Virus record (IMG/VR): IMGVR_UViG_3300044731_000338
Span: 1 to 40,605 of that record
DNA: 40,605 bases
Direction: 5' to 3' (one strand)
From: a virus
The translations under genes and the position numbers were made by a program. The notes beneath the pieces are model-generated. The model ran no database searches. It was given only the letters and a program-made list of their open reading frames with translations, and was not told the DNA's origin. Below are positions 1 through 5,674 of the stretch, piece after piece (position 1 is the stretch's first letter; each line of letters starts with the position of its first letter).

Positions 1-187
1 CTCCAAAACCAATCAGTATGCTTTTTGTTTCAATGCTGAAGGTCAGCATGCTGATCATTCACCAAAATTCACCGACGACCCCCCAAAACCCCGCGAATCG
101 TTCATCGGATTTGATGAATCGCCACAGAATGCGACGCATTCGCATCCATCGAGCGTGCTTTGCCCCTTAATCGGTCCAATCAGGCTC
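1..187. other. Terminal non-coding region with three inverted repeats (candidate packaging region)
   Basis: No convincing gene lies here. Three small inverted repeats are visible. ATGCTGA (33-39) pairs with TCAGCAT (43-49), and the second arm also forms the perfect palindrome TCAGCATGCTGA (43-54). TTCATC (101-106) pairs with GATGAA (113-118). GAATGC (127-132) pairs with GCATTC (136-141). If the genome is circular or has cohesive ends, this region lies next to the terminase small subunit promoter at the right end. That is where cos or pac sites usually lie in HK97-type phages. A cos role is inference only. Confidence 0.4.
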
Positions 188-598
188 TCATCCCCCTATC
201 TGTCCCTGGTAATCTCTCAGGGTCCAGTCTTTGACCCCGTATTCCCGCATCACTCCCCGGCTTTCAAGTCCGGTCTTCACGCTGTGACAGTCGGGACACA
301 AGGATTGAAACCGGTTGACCCTGAATGCATCGGGTCCAATGGATCGCCAAGGCCAAACATGGTCGACCACGCTAGCAGCGCGAATCAGTCCTTGATCCTT
401 GCATGCTGCACACAATGGAAAGCGGGAAAGCTGCGCCTGCCTCATCGTTTGCCATGCCCTAGTCTTGTAAAGGTGCAAGTCTTCCCGGCTTGGAGCTTGC
501 CTGCGAGTCGGGGCATGGTCTGCACACAAAGATGATCCGGGCGCACTAGAGTGAGTGCAGCGAAGGACAGAACACCTAGCACGGGGGACTGTTGGCAT
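188..598 (-). CDS. HNH endonuclease, terminase-adjacent type
   Basis: This 136-residue protein has a Cys-x2-Cys pair (63-66), an HNH core with Asp-His at 79-80, and a second cluster CPDCH at 101-105. That is the usual zinc-stabilised beta-beta-alpha-metal HNH nuclease arrangement. It ends about 300 nt ahead of the terminase small subunit gene if the two window ends are joined, and it points the same way. In many HK97-type cos phages an HNH protein beside the terminase assists specific cleavage of cos DNA during packaging. That role is known for the family and inferred here. The ATG at 598 is preceded by AGGTG and by a copy of the TAGGG motif that overlaps the leader. Confidence 0.85.
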   Translation of the reverse strand: MPTVPRARCSVLRCTHSSAPGSSLCADHAPTRRQAPSREDLHLYKTRAWQTMRQAQLSRFPLCAACKDQGLIRAASVVDHVWPWRSIGPDAFRVNRFQSLCPDCHSVKTGLESRGVMREYGVKDWTLRDYQGQIGG

Positions 599-612
599 AG
601 GGTAAACACCTA
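598..612 (+). promoter_or_regulatory. TAGGGWWWWCACCTA motif, copy A
   Basis: The sequence is TAGGGTAAACACCTA. It shares all 11 fixed positions with copies at 3364-3378 and 6211-6225. It lies between the divergent HNH gene and the rightward operon that starts at 687, with its right end 75 nt before that start codon. It overlaps the HNH start codon by one base. The bases TAGACT that follow CACC could act as a weak -10 element. It could be a phage promoter element or a regulator-binding site. Confidence 0.5.
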
Positions 613-649
613 GACTGCGGTTGTTCTGGATGTTCTACCATCGGGGCAT

Positions 650-668
650 CGCACCAATCCCTGGTGCG
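650..668 (+). promoter_or_regulatory. Leader hairpin before the first early gene
   Basis: CGCACCA (650-656) and TGGTGCG (662-668) form a perfect 7-bp stem with a 5-nt loop. The stem ends 8 nt before the GGAG ribosome-binding site (676-679) of the small membrane protein gene at 687. No T-run follows, so it is not a terminator. It may affect mRNA stability or translation. Confidence 0.3.
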
Positions 669-686
669 TCAACGTGGAGTCCTAGC

Positions 687-803
687 ATGATTGACAAGGC
701 TTTCAACATCATCGGGCTGGCTTGCCTAGCCGTTTTTGGCGCTGGCTTGCTGGCGATGATGGCAATTCTTGGTGCGACCTATATCAGCATGTTCGTGCTG
801 TGA
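687..803 (+). CDS. Small single-pass membrane protein
   Basis: This 38-residue protein begins MIDKAFNIIG and is almost wholly hydrophobic from residue 5 to the end, with no charged residue after Lys4. That fits one transmembrane helix. The ATG at 687 is chosen because GGAG (676-679) sits 7 nt upstream; the open frame extends further 5' but has no ribosome site there. It is the first gene of the rightward operon behind motif copy A. Tiny early membrane proteins in phages often affect superinfection or the cell envelope, but I cannot assign a function. Confidence 0.55.
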   Translation: MIDKAFNIIGLACLAVFGAGLLAMMAILGATYISMFVL

Positions 804-805
804 CT

Positions 806-886
806 ATGAAAACCCGTCCCATTGACATCGTTTTTGCTTGCCTATTCGGTATCGCTCTAGGATGCTTGATAGGCTTTTCCCTTTGA
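806..886 (+). CDS. Tiny membrane peptide, 26 residues
   Basis: The frame starts ATG at 806, two bases after the preceding stop, and ends at 886. After a short basic start (MKTRPID) the rest is a hydrophobic stretch rich in Gly, Leu, Phe and Ile with two cysteines, which looks like one short membrane segment. There is no clear Shine-Dalgarno, so translation would depend on re-initiation after the neighbouring gene. It fills an otherwise empty gap in a compact operon and matches its neighbour in character. It remains a prediction. Confidence 0.35.
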   Translation: MKTRPIDIVFACLFGIALGCLIGFSL

Positions 887-914
887 TCTTTTCTAACTTT
901 GATGGAGTCTAAAC

Positions 915-1673
915 GTGAAAAACCCGTATCGTTCAATCCTTCGCTCGCTTGGTTTGTCCTATCGTCCTATTCTTGGTGAGTCTTCCACAAAGACAATCAA
1001 GGGAGAAAAACTAAATTTTCTCACGGGGATTCTGTACCTCACCCCAGACGACGAATTGTGCCCCCATGCTAGGTTGGCGGGCTGTATGGAAGCTTGCCTG
1101 AAATCTGCGGGTCGTGGGGCTTTCAATTCTGTACAGAAAGCCCGCGCTGCAAAAACTGCATTTTTTCGGGAGCATCGGCAAGCTTTCATGCTGTCACTTT
1201 GTGCCGATATTTGGACACTAGTTCAGAAAGCCCGCCGGATTGAAATGTTCCCCCTTGTCCGTCCTAACGGTACGTCAGATATCCCATGGGAGAATATCGA
1301 AGCTTACGATGGAAAGACAATTTTCCAATTGTTCCCTGACGTAATGTTCTATGACTATACGAAGCATCCATCCCGCAAGCTTGCGACGAAAACAATAGGT
1401 AATTATGACCTTACCTATTCGTTTTCTGCGATAACCCCTAAGCCGATTTCAATCAAGGGGCTGACGAATCCTGATAACAAACGGGTTGCGGTAGTCTTTC
1501 ACAAAAGGGAGGACATCCCGTCATCTTTTAGGGGATGGCCTGTAATTGACGGGGATGACACCGATGTTAGGCATATCGAACCCCAAAAAGTTGTTGTTGC
1601 CCTGTACGCTAAGGGCAAAGCCCGTCAAGATCAATCCGGGTTCGTTCAAATCAAGGGGGTGCACTATGCATGA
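915..1673 (+). CDS. Gp88-like / DUF7227 family protein
   Basis: This 252-residue protein carries the hallmark of the phage Gp88 family. Residues about 46-90 contain a Cys-Pro-His start, a GCMEACL cysteine cluster, AGRG, and a block ending KARAAKT followed by an aromatic pair. The family is widespread in phage genomes and its molecular role is not established; the conserved cysteines suggest metal or iron-sulfur binding, which is inference. The start is GTG at 915 with GGAG at 904-907. It overlaps the next gene by 8 nt, indicating coupled translation. Confidence 0.75.
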   Translation: MKNPYRSILRSLGLSYRPILGESSTKTIKGEKLNFLTGILYLTPDDELCPHARLAGCMEACLKSAGRGAFNSVQKARAAKTAFFREHRQAFMLSLCADIWTLVQKARRIEMFPLVRPNGTSDIPWENIEAYDGKTIFQLFPDVMFYDYTKHPSRKLATKTIGNYDLTYSFSAITPKPISIKGLTNPDNKRVAVVFHKREDIPSSFRGWPVIDGDDTDVRHIEPQKVVVALYAKGKARQDQSGFVQIKGVHYA

Positions 1674-1794
1674 TGCTGATTACGTTCAAAGCCTGAAAGA
1701 TGCTCTTCTATGGGCACTCACTCAGATAGAAGACTCACTTGATCCAGATCATCAGGCAGCTCTTGAGGCTTCCTATGCATTGTTGGAGGGTTGA
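1666..1794 (+). CDS. Small early protein, unknown function
   Basis: This 42-residue, acidic, helix-prone protein starts with ATG at 1666 inside the end of the preceding gene and has a purine-rich AAGGGGG ribosome site just upstream. It runs to a stop six bases before the ribosome-binding region of the next gene ends. No motif is recognised. Its support is position: it is sandwiched tightly between two genes of the same operon and has its own ribosome site. Confidence 0.5.
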   Translation: MHDADYVQSLKDALLWALTQIEDSLDPDHQAALEASYALLEG

Positions 1795-1796
1795 CC

Positions 1797-1973
1797 ATGC
1801 ACACAATCAAGCCCGGTAGCATTGGCGTAATGCTTGACGACGATGTCCCTACGATGTGGGAATTTTTGGGCTACCGCAGCCCGTCCATCGGTCACTTTCG
1901 CAACATCGTCAACGGCGGACAATGGGACCGAGACACTAGTCTTTTTTGGCCCTTGATAGACTCCCTCCCCTAG
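1797..1973 (+). CDS. Small early protein, unknown function
   Basis: This 58-residue protein starts at ATG 1797, which has GGAGG (1785-1789) at a good distance; an in-frame TTG at 1791 is too close to that site. The chain is rich in Gly, Trp and aromatic residues (for example WEFLGYRSPS) and has no known motif. It could be a small regulatory or host-takeover protein. It is the last gene of the first rightward operon and is followed by a strong terminator. Confidence 0.5.
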   Translation: MHTIKPGSIGVMLDDDVPTMWEFLGYRSPSIGHFRNIVNGGQWDRDTSLFWPLIDSLP

Positions 1974-1985
1974 TCTTTCCCTCTC

Positions 1986-2016
1986 AAAAATGCCCGGACC
2001 CGATCCGGGTTTTTTT
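1986..2016 (+). terminator. Rho-independent terminator of the first early operon
   Basis: CCCGGA (1993-1998) and TCCGGG (2004-2009) form a perfect 6-bp GC stem with a 5-nt loop, followed at once by seven Ts (2010-2016). A run of As lies on the left side. It sits 12 nt after the stop of the gene ending at 1973. Confidence 0.9.
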
Positions 2017-2031
2017 GCGAGTGAAAACGAA

Positions 2032-2043
2032 GTGAGCGCTCAC
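2032..2043. promoter_or_regulatory. Perfect 12-bp palindrome
   Basis: GTGAGCGCTCAC is a perfect dyad in non-coding DNA, just downstream of the terminator. Palindromes of this size are typical dimeric repressor sites. No promoter is evident around it, so the role is unknown. Confidence 0.3.
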
Positions 2044-2071
2044 ATCTTATCGGTCAACCATGCCCCTATGG

Positions 2072-2137
2072 CAAGCCCGCCAGCAAGCCCCGCCAGATCA
2101 AGCCCGCAAGCCCGCCCGCTAGTCCTATCAAGCCCCG
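2072..2137. repeat. Cluster of CAAGCCC(C)GC repeats
   Basis: CAAGCCCGC occurs at 2072-2080, 2099-2107 and 2107-2115. The one-base-longer CAAGCCCCGC occurs at 2084-2093, and CAAGCCCCG at 2129-2137. Further AAGCCCGC copies are scattered from about 1.1 to 3.3 kb, including inside the Gp88-like gene. Irregular spacing rules out a CRISPR. The cluster may be low-complexity drift or a set of protein-binding sites. Confidence 0.45.
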
Positions 2138-2310
2138 AATCCTCCCCTTTCCCCATGTCCGATGCCATGAAAGCCCGCCACGATGCCCCGTTGCCAGAAT
2201 GCCCCGAAAAGCCCATTGGAGCCCCTATGCGGCCCTGTCGCGGTTTTGCATACCCGTATACCTCAAAACCCACTCGGTCAACCTGAGCGATTCTGGCGCG
2301 TTTTAGGCGG

Positions 2311-2339
2311 ATTAGGGTTTACCCTATTAGGGTTTACCC
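2311..2339. repeat. Two tandem 14-bp repeats ATTAGGGTTTACCC
   Basis: Identical 14-mers occupy 2311-2324 and 2326-2339, a 15-bp period separated by one T. The first forms TAGGGT-TT-ACCCTA, a dyad with 6-bp arms. The sequence resembles the TAGGGWWWWCACCTA motif but is one base shorter. It looks like paired protein-binding sites in a convergent intergenic region. Confidence 0.5.
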
Positions 2340-2435
2340 GATGTTAGTGGTTACTGACGTACCTAGCAAATATGGTTACCCCACTACGCATTCTTAAAAG
2401 AAAAAATTGAAAAATAAAAACTGCCTTACTTTTTC

Positions 2436-2648
2436 TTAGCTAGGCACACTTTTTTTGCAGACAGCCGGTTCTGGATAATCTTTTTTCTCACCTTTGTACC
2501 CAGAAGCGTACGATGCTCTAGCAACCTGTAGAGCCTTTGCTTTTGTTGGGAATGGGCCTTGAGTGCCCCACATCCAGCCTTTGACTGTCTTTCGTAGTGG
2601 CATGGTCAGCTTTGCGTTTGTTGCGTTTGGTGGCGATCTTTCCACCAC
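2436..2648 (-). CDS. Small protein of unknown function
   Basis: This is a lysine-rich 70-residue frame starting with GTG at 2648. An alternative start is ATG at 2603, giving 55 residues beginning MPLRKTVKG. The central part, KGWMWGTQGPFPTKAKALQV, resembles a short domain seen in small phage proteins, but I cannot name it with certainty. It overlaps the upstream leftward gene by 43 nt if the GTG is used, and neither start has a strong ribosome site, so coupled translation is likely. It is encoded opposite to the early operons, as regulators often are. No function is assigned. Confidence 0.5.
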   Translation of the reverse strand: MVERSPPNATNAKLTMPLRKTVKGWMWGTQGPFPTKAKALQVARASYASGYKGEKKDYPEPAVCKKSVPS

Positions 2649-2851
2649 TTAATCACTGATTTGGGCTCATACCAAACTCTGTTCTTGCCAGCAACGCAGT
2701 GCCCAAGTGACTTCGCCGTGATCTTCCCAGGCGCTGATTCATGCGCTAAATCATGCAACAGTTTCTGAGAAGTTATCCACAAGATATCCGCGATCTCAGT
2801 GACAATCTTCAGAGGCTTTCTGCCTTTTGGGGGATATTTATCTAGCCTCAT
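2606..2851 (-). CDS. Small possible DNA-binding protein
   Basis: This is an 81-residue basic protein. The N-terminal half (KIVTEIADIL and following) is helix-prone. The end, NRVWYEPKSVIKWWKDR, resembles the closing beta-hairpin and helix of AlpA/Xis-type winged helix proteins, so a DNA-binding role is plausible but unproven. The start is ATG at 2851 with only AAAAAAGG adjacent as ribosome site. It is the first gene of a two-gene leftward unit that diverges from the replication operon, the usual place for an early regulator. There are no matching hallmarks of a CI-type repressor. Confidence 0.5.
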   Translation of the reverse strand: MRLDKYPPKGRKPLKIVTEIADILWITSQKLLHDLAHESAPGKITAKSLGHCVAGKNRVWYEPKSVIKWWKDRHQTQQTQS

Positions 2852-3173
2852 GCCTTTTTTACTCTGAAAAGATAAGGACTCTTTTTAGGCATAGCTCCCC
2901 CAAGGGTGATAGCACGGAGTCTATCTTCCCTCTCCCGGTCTTTGATAGACCATCAACATAGAAGAAATAAAAAAAAGACCCAAAGTCCCCTGGAGGCAGC
3001 GATTCCTTCGATAGCTTGTTTGTCTCACCACTTGCCAAGCTATCTTCTGCGGTCCCTCACTGACAGGCCGCTCGGCTACGCTTCCGGGTGGAGGAAGGCC
3101 GGTGTTTCTCGGGTTCAGCCCATGCAGGCCAATCAGCTAACGCGCCCTGACGGGTGTGGCGCATCAAGCAAAA

Positions 3174-3277
3174 AACCCTTATTGAGAGATACGGGCCTTA
3201 GGCTTGGTTTGCCGCAACATGGTTGGTCACAACACCTTCCATGCGCTTTGACGAAGCCCGCCCCCTCAATAAGGGTT
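3174..3277 (-). ncRNA. Candidate structured RNA or attenuator: long nested hairpin
   Basis: AACCCTTATTGAG (3174-3186) pairs perfectly with CTCAATAAGGGTT (3265-3277). Inside, GGGC (3193-3196) pairs with GCCC (3260-3263), GGCTT (3201-3205) with AAGCC (3254-3258), CATGG (3218-3222) with CCATG (3239-3243), and GGT (3225-3227) with ACC (3234-3236). All are nested. On the minus strand the closing stem runs into six Ts (complement of A3170-A3175), like an oversized terminator upstream of the leftward regulator genes. It may be a small RNA, an attenuator, or a folded origin. Confidence 0.4.
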
Positions 3278-3352
3278 CGGATGTCGCAGTTGTGTGCTTC
3301 TATCGGGTTACCAATCCGACAGATGCGCGAAGTCTAAGGAAGTCCACAGAAC

Positions 3353-3382
3353 TTGTCAAGCACTAGGGTTTTCACCTATGTT
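3353..3382 (+). promoter_or_regulatory. Promoter of the replication/recombination operon with internal motif copy B
   Basis: TTGTCA (3353-3358) matches a -35 element in 5 of 6 positions and TATGTT (3377-3382) a -10 element in 4 of 6, with an 18-bp spacer. The 15-mer TAGGGTTTTCACCTA (3364-3378) fills the spacer and overlaps the -10 box. Its right end lies 35 nt before the ATG at 3413. A factor bound there would directly control this promoter. Confidence 0.55.
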
Positions 3383-3412
3383 CAAGGTCTTTGACAATGC
3401 CAGAATTTAACC

Positions 3413-3745
3413 ATGGACGCACTACCACCTTGGGTTGATAGAGAAGCCTGGGAAGGCTTTGTAGAGATGAGGAAGGCGATGAAGCGCATTCCTTTTACCG
3501 GCAGAGCAGCAATGCTGGTGCTTAAAGAACTCTACGCATTGAAGGCCGCTGGGCATGATCCCAATGCCTGCCTGGATCAATCAACAGTCAACGGCTGGAG
3601 GGATGTGTTCCCGCCCAGGCACAAGGACATCCAGAAGGTTAATCAACCTGACAATGCTTTGTTGAAGATTAAAGAGGATGAAAAACTGTCGGCTCCGATG
3701 CCTGACAAGGTTCGTGAAATGCTGAAGATCAAGAGGGTTGCCTAA
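3413..3745 (+). CDS. NGW-motif replication-associated protein
   Basis: This 110-residue protein carries a pattern familiar from phage replication initiation proteins. It has an aromatic/charged start (LPPWVDREAWEGFVEMRKAMK), a middle helix with VLKELYALKAAGHDP, and the signature LDQSTVNGWRDVFPP at about 53-67. In larger phage replication proteins this block is a C-terminal module; here it stands alone as the first gene of the DNA-metabolism operon. I infer a role in replication initiation or helicase loading. The ATG at 3413 lacks a good ribosome site. The stop overlaps the next start as TAATG. Confidence 0.6.
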   Translation: MDALPPWVDREAWEGFVEMRKAMKRIPFTGRAAMLVLKELYALKAAGHDPNACLDQSTVNGWRDVFPPRHKDIQKVNQPDNALLKIKEDEKLSAPMPDKVREMLKIKRVA

Positions 3746-3960
3746 TGCAAGTTGTTTATCAAGGTGTTAAGTTTGAAGTCGAGTTCTACGCTGACAAAGG
3801 CCACCCAGGTTCGTATTGGGAGCCTCCTGAGCCTCCTGAGTTTTACATGACATCGATTCAAATCAACAATGTTGAGATGATTGATTGGTTTACTGTTGGG
3901 TTTGTCAGTGAGTTTGAGAACTTCTTAATTCAACTTTTGAAAGAGCCAGATGAGTACTAA
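3745..3960 (+). CDS. Conserved small phage protein, unknown function
   Basis: This is an acidic 71-residue protein beginning MQVVYQGVKFEVEFY, with a PEPPE segment and an aromatic middle; a small beta-rich fold is likely. It starts on the last base of the previous stop (TAATG), so it is translationally coupled, and it overlaps the next gene by 11 nt. I recognise the general type (a short protein whose N-terminus reads like Y.G..YEV.F) from phage early regions but know no function for it. Confidence 0.6.
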   Translation: MQVVYQGVKFEVEFYADKGHPGSYWEPPEPPEFYMTSIQINNVEMIDWFTVGFVSEFENFLIQLLKEPDEY

Positions 3961-4441
3961 CTTGAGAACCGCCGCCCAGCAGGCGCTGGAGGCGTTGGAG
4001 AACAGTTCGCCGGACCAGTACCCAGAAGACGCTGGCGTGTTCTACGATGCTAAGGACGCCCTGCGCGCCGCGCTGGAGCAGCCGGAGCCATGTCAATACC
4101 CAGACTGCGTGGACAACGGGCCCGAAGGCAAATGCACACGCTGGCTGCTGGCTGAGTGCTCAAAGAGCGAAGACTACAAACCCCATCGCCCAGCAGAGCC
4201 GGAGCAGGAGCCGGTGGCTTGGATCAATCCCAAAAATTTGCAGGGGTTGACGTTGGGGCTCTACGGGTATGCCGAAATCTACACGGATGAGTCACAAGGG
4301 CGCGTGCCTCTCTTCACCCACCCACCCCGCCGCGAATGGCGCTCGTTGAGCGAGGAGGAGATTGAAGACCTGCGAGATGACCGTTATTTCAGATTCGCCC
4401 GCGCCATCGAGGCCGCTTTAAGGAGCAAGAACCATGACTGA
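3950..4441 (+). CDS. Conserved phage early protein with EPVAW...PP segment
   Basis: This is a 163-residue protein in two parts. The N-terminal helix (TAAQQALEALE, then a second copy-like KDALRAALEQP) resembles the repeated helices of many betaproteobacterial phage early proteins. After a cysteine-containing stretch (CQYPDC) comes EPVAWINPKN and, near residue 134, VPLFTHPPRREW, a familiar but functionally unassigned pattern. It overlaps both neighbours (11 nt upstream, 8 nt downstream). GC content is somewhat higher than in the flanking genes, suggesting modular exchange. Function unknown. Confidence 0.65.
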   Translation: MSTNLRTAAQQALEALENSSPDQYPEDAGVFYDAKDALRAALEQPEPCQYPDCVDNGPEGKCTRWLLAECSKSEDYKPHRPAEPEQEPVAWINPKNLQGLTLGLYGYAEIYTDESQGRVPLFTHPPRREWRSLSEEEIEDLRDDRYFRFARAIEAALRSKNHD

Positions 4442-4697
4442 ACAACCCGAAGCACTTCGTCTTGCCGACATCATTGAGCAAGACCCAACAACCACTTGGG
4501 GCTACCGAGAAGCATCACATGCTGCCGCTGCGGAACTGCGCCGCCTGCATTCGGTGAATAACGAACTCGCTGCTGCATTGCGCCGCCTCATTAGCTACTG
4601 CAACACGCTGGAGAACCGACTGATGGAAGCAGATGGAGAACACCCTGCAATGCAAGAAGCAAAGGAAGCGTGCGCCAAAGTGGAGGGGAAGGCATGA
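4434..4697 (+). CDS. Helical early protein, unknown function
   Basis: This is an 87-residue, Ala/Glu/Leu-rich protein that should form one long helical hairpin or coiled coil (HAAAAELRRLHSVNNELAAA). Proteins of this kind are common fillers in phage early operons and have no assigned role. The start lies 8 nt inside the preceding gene, and the stop forms an ATGA overlap with the next start. No metal-binding or catalytic motif is visible. Confidence 0.6.
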   Translation: MTEQPEALRLADIIEQDPTTTWGYREASHAAAAELRRLHSVNNELAAALRRLISYCNTLENRLMEADGEHPAMQEAKEACAKVEGKA

Positions 4698-4939
4698 AAT
4701 ACGACATCACCCGCATGGCGCGGGAGGCTGGGTTTCGGTTTTCTGATGAGGAAGGCCCGCTAATGGCGAATCACGCCGAGTGGCAACGCCAACTGTTTGA
4801 ACTCTTGGCCGCCCTTGTCCGTGCAGATGAAAGAGAAGCCTGCGCGAAGGTATGTGAAAGCCTGTTTGATCTTGATGATGATTCATGCAGTGAGGCCGAA
4901 CAGTGCGCCGCCGCCATCCGCGCAAGGGGCAACCCATGA
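4694..4939 (+). CDS. Conserved small phage protein with EREACAKVCE segment
   Basis: This is an 81-residue protein starting MKYDITRMAREAG at ATG 4694, supported by GGAGGGGAAGG just upstream; an in-frame earlier ATG has no such support. It includes LVRADEREACAKVCES and ends AAAIRARG, a combination often seen in small proteins of betaproteobacterial phages and prophages. Function is unknown. It is linked to both neighbours by 4-nt ATGA overlaps. Confidence 0.65.
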   Translation: MKYDITRMAREAGFRFSDEEGPLMANHAEWQRQLFELLAALVRADEREACAKVCESLFDLDDDSCSEAEQCAAAIRARGNP

Positions 4940-5130
4940 AAATATTTACAGTCCAATGGTCAAGTTCTGGAAACGCAGAAAGCGGCACTGTAGTTGTAAA
5001 AGCAAATAATATCGTAGAGGCTCAAAATAAGTTTTGGGCGTGGTTACAAAAGCGTCCAGTGTTTGAGCATATGTGGAATCTTACGTTTCAGTTTGCAGAA
5101 GTTGCCAAGGAACAAGAGGTTATTGAATGA
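4936..5130 (+). CDS. Small early protein, unknown function
   Basis: This is a 64-residue protein from ATG 4936 (ATGA overlap with the previous stop). The alternation of small and hydrophobic residues in FTVQWSSSGNAESGTVVVKA suggests a beta-hairpin, followed by a helix with aromatic residues (AQNKFWAWLQ). No known family is recognised. It ends in another ATGA overlap with the next gene. Confidence 0.55.
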   Translation: MKIFTVQWSSSGNAESGTVVVKANNIVEAQNKFWAWLQKRPVFEHMWNLTFQFAEVAKEQEVIE

Positions 5131-5378
5131 TCTCCTGCATGGGCGGTTGGTGCCATAAACGAGATCAGTGTTTTTACTACCACAATGAGTCAAAAATTCT
5201 TATTGAGCGAGTATGCGAGTACAACAAGTTCCATCTTTATTGGACTGATTCATTTCTGCCACTAACACCATGTACCGTGAATTTGTACTCCGAAACCCGG
5301 ATGTCTGGACAGGATTCTGTGCAATCATCAAAGGAAACGCCCAGGCTTTTGCAGATAAAGGAACCCCAATCCGACTGA
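5127..5378 (+). CDS. Cysteine-rich small protein (CxGGWCxxRxxC type)
   Basis: The N-terminus, MISCMGGWCHKRDQCFYYH, with ERVCE further on, matches a small cysteine motif common in betaproteobacterial phage early genes and probably a metal site. The frame then runs 109 nt into the NinB-like gene in another frame. The part after about residue 48 does not look like the usual family end, so this may be a copy whose original stop was lost or a natural long overlap. Function unknown. Confidence 0.5.
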   Translation: MISCMGGWCHKRDQCFYYHNESKILIERVCEYNKFHLYWTDSFLPLTPCTVNLYSETRMSGQDSVQSSKETPRLLQIKEPQSD

Positions 5379-5674
5379 TAGTTACTACTGAAGAAGCCAA
5401 ACGCAATACTGCTCAGAATGCTAGGTTGTGGGGTTATCTGTACAAGACGATTTCTCAGCAGGCATTCGTCAATGGCAAGCAATATGACTCAGACGTTTGG
5501 CATGAAATGTTTGCGCGTAAGTTTGGCGTATGCGATGAAGTAACTCTGCCTGATGGTGAAATAATCACCCGCAGAAAGTCAACTACTCAAATGTCTGTAA
5601 CTGAGTTTGGTGAGTATATGGAGAATGTGCAGAGTTATGCGGCTATGAATCTAGGAGTTGTGTTTGAACAATAA
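5270..5674 (+). CDS. ninB: NinB / lambda Orf-like recombination mediator
   Basis: This 134-residue protein matches the NinB pattern. There is a charged central block with TAQNARLWGYLYKTISQQ (about 46-63) and then YDSDVWHEMFARKFG. After that come a LPDG turn, STTQMSVTEFGEYMEN and a GVVFEQ end. Lambda Orf binds single-stranded DNA-SSB complexes and helps load annealing protein in phage recombination. The same operon has ERF, an exonuclease and SSB, which fits. The ATG at 5270 has no good ribosome site and lies inside the preceding frame, so coupling is likely. Confidence 0.85.
   Translation: MYREFVLRNPDVWTGFCAIIKGNAQAFADKGTPIRLIVTTEEAKRNTAQNARLWGYLYKTISQQAFVNGKQYDSDVWHEMFARKFGVCDEVTLPDGEIITRRKSTTQMSVTEFGEYMENVQSYAAMNLGVVFEQ

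Larger units (their letters stand above)
2017..2435. other. Non-coding region with palindrome, CAAGCCCGC cluster and tandem TAGGGTTTACCC repeats
   Basis: I see no supportable gene in this 419-nt gap between a rightward terminator and the end of a leftward gene. Open frames here are proline/serine-rich translations of a low-complexity stretch. The region holds a perfect 12-bp palindrome (2032-2043), five close copies of CAAGCCC-type repeats (2072-2137), two tandem ATTAGGGTTTACCC copies (2311-2339) and an A-rich end (2396-2420). Confidence 0.6.
2852..3412. other. 561-nt non-coding region with structured RNA potential and the replication-operon promoter
   Basis: A long open frame on the plus strand here is rich in Ser, Pro and Arg and has no ribosome site or recognisable family, so I do not accept it. 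The region contains the stem GCGCC/GGCGC (3142-3146 with 3158-3162), a 104-nt nested hairpin (3174-3277), and a promoter with an internal motif copy (3353-3382). The size and structure also fit a replication origin, which I cannot verify. Confidence 0.55.

Noticed and set aside
2072-2137. Possible CRISPR array
   Set aside because: The repeats are only 9-10 bp, overlap or have unequal short spacing, and have no spacers of normal length.
1990-2286. Proline/serine-rich open frames on both strands over the CAAGCCC repeats
   Set aside because: The frame begins inside a terminator and merely reflects repeat composition.
2606-2851. CI-type lysogeny repressor
   Set aside because: There is no repressor peptidase domain, no canonical lambda-type HTH and no integrase in the window.
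2906-3337. A 143-residue plus-strand open frame in the non-coding gap
   Set aside because: It is Ser/Pro/Arg-rich, has no ribosome site, covers the long perfect hairpin, and resembles no protein family.
3391-3396. Perfect TTGACA as a -35 box before gene 3413
   Set aside because: A -10 box at normal distance would fall beyond the start codon; the promoter at 3353-3382 fits better.
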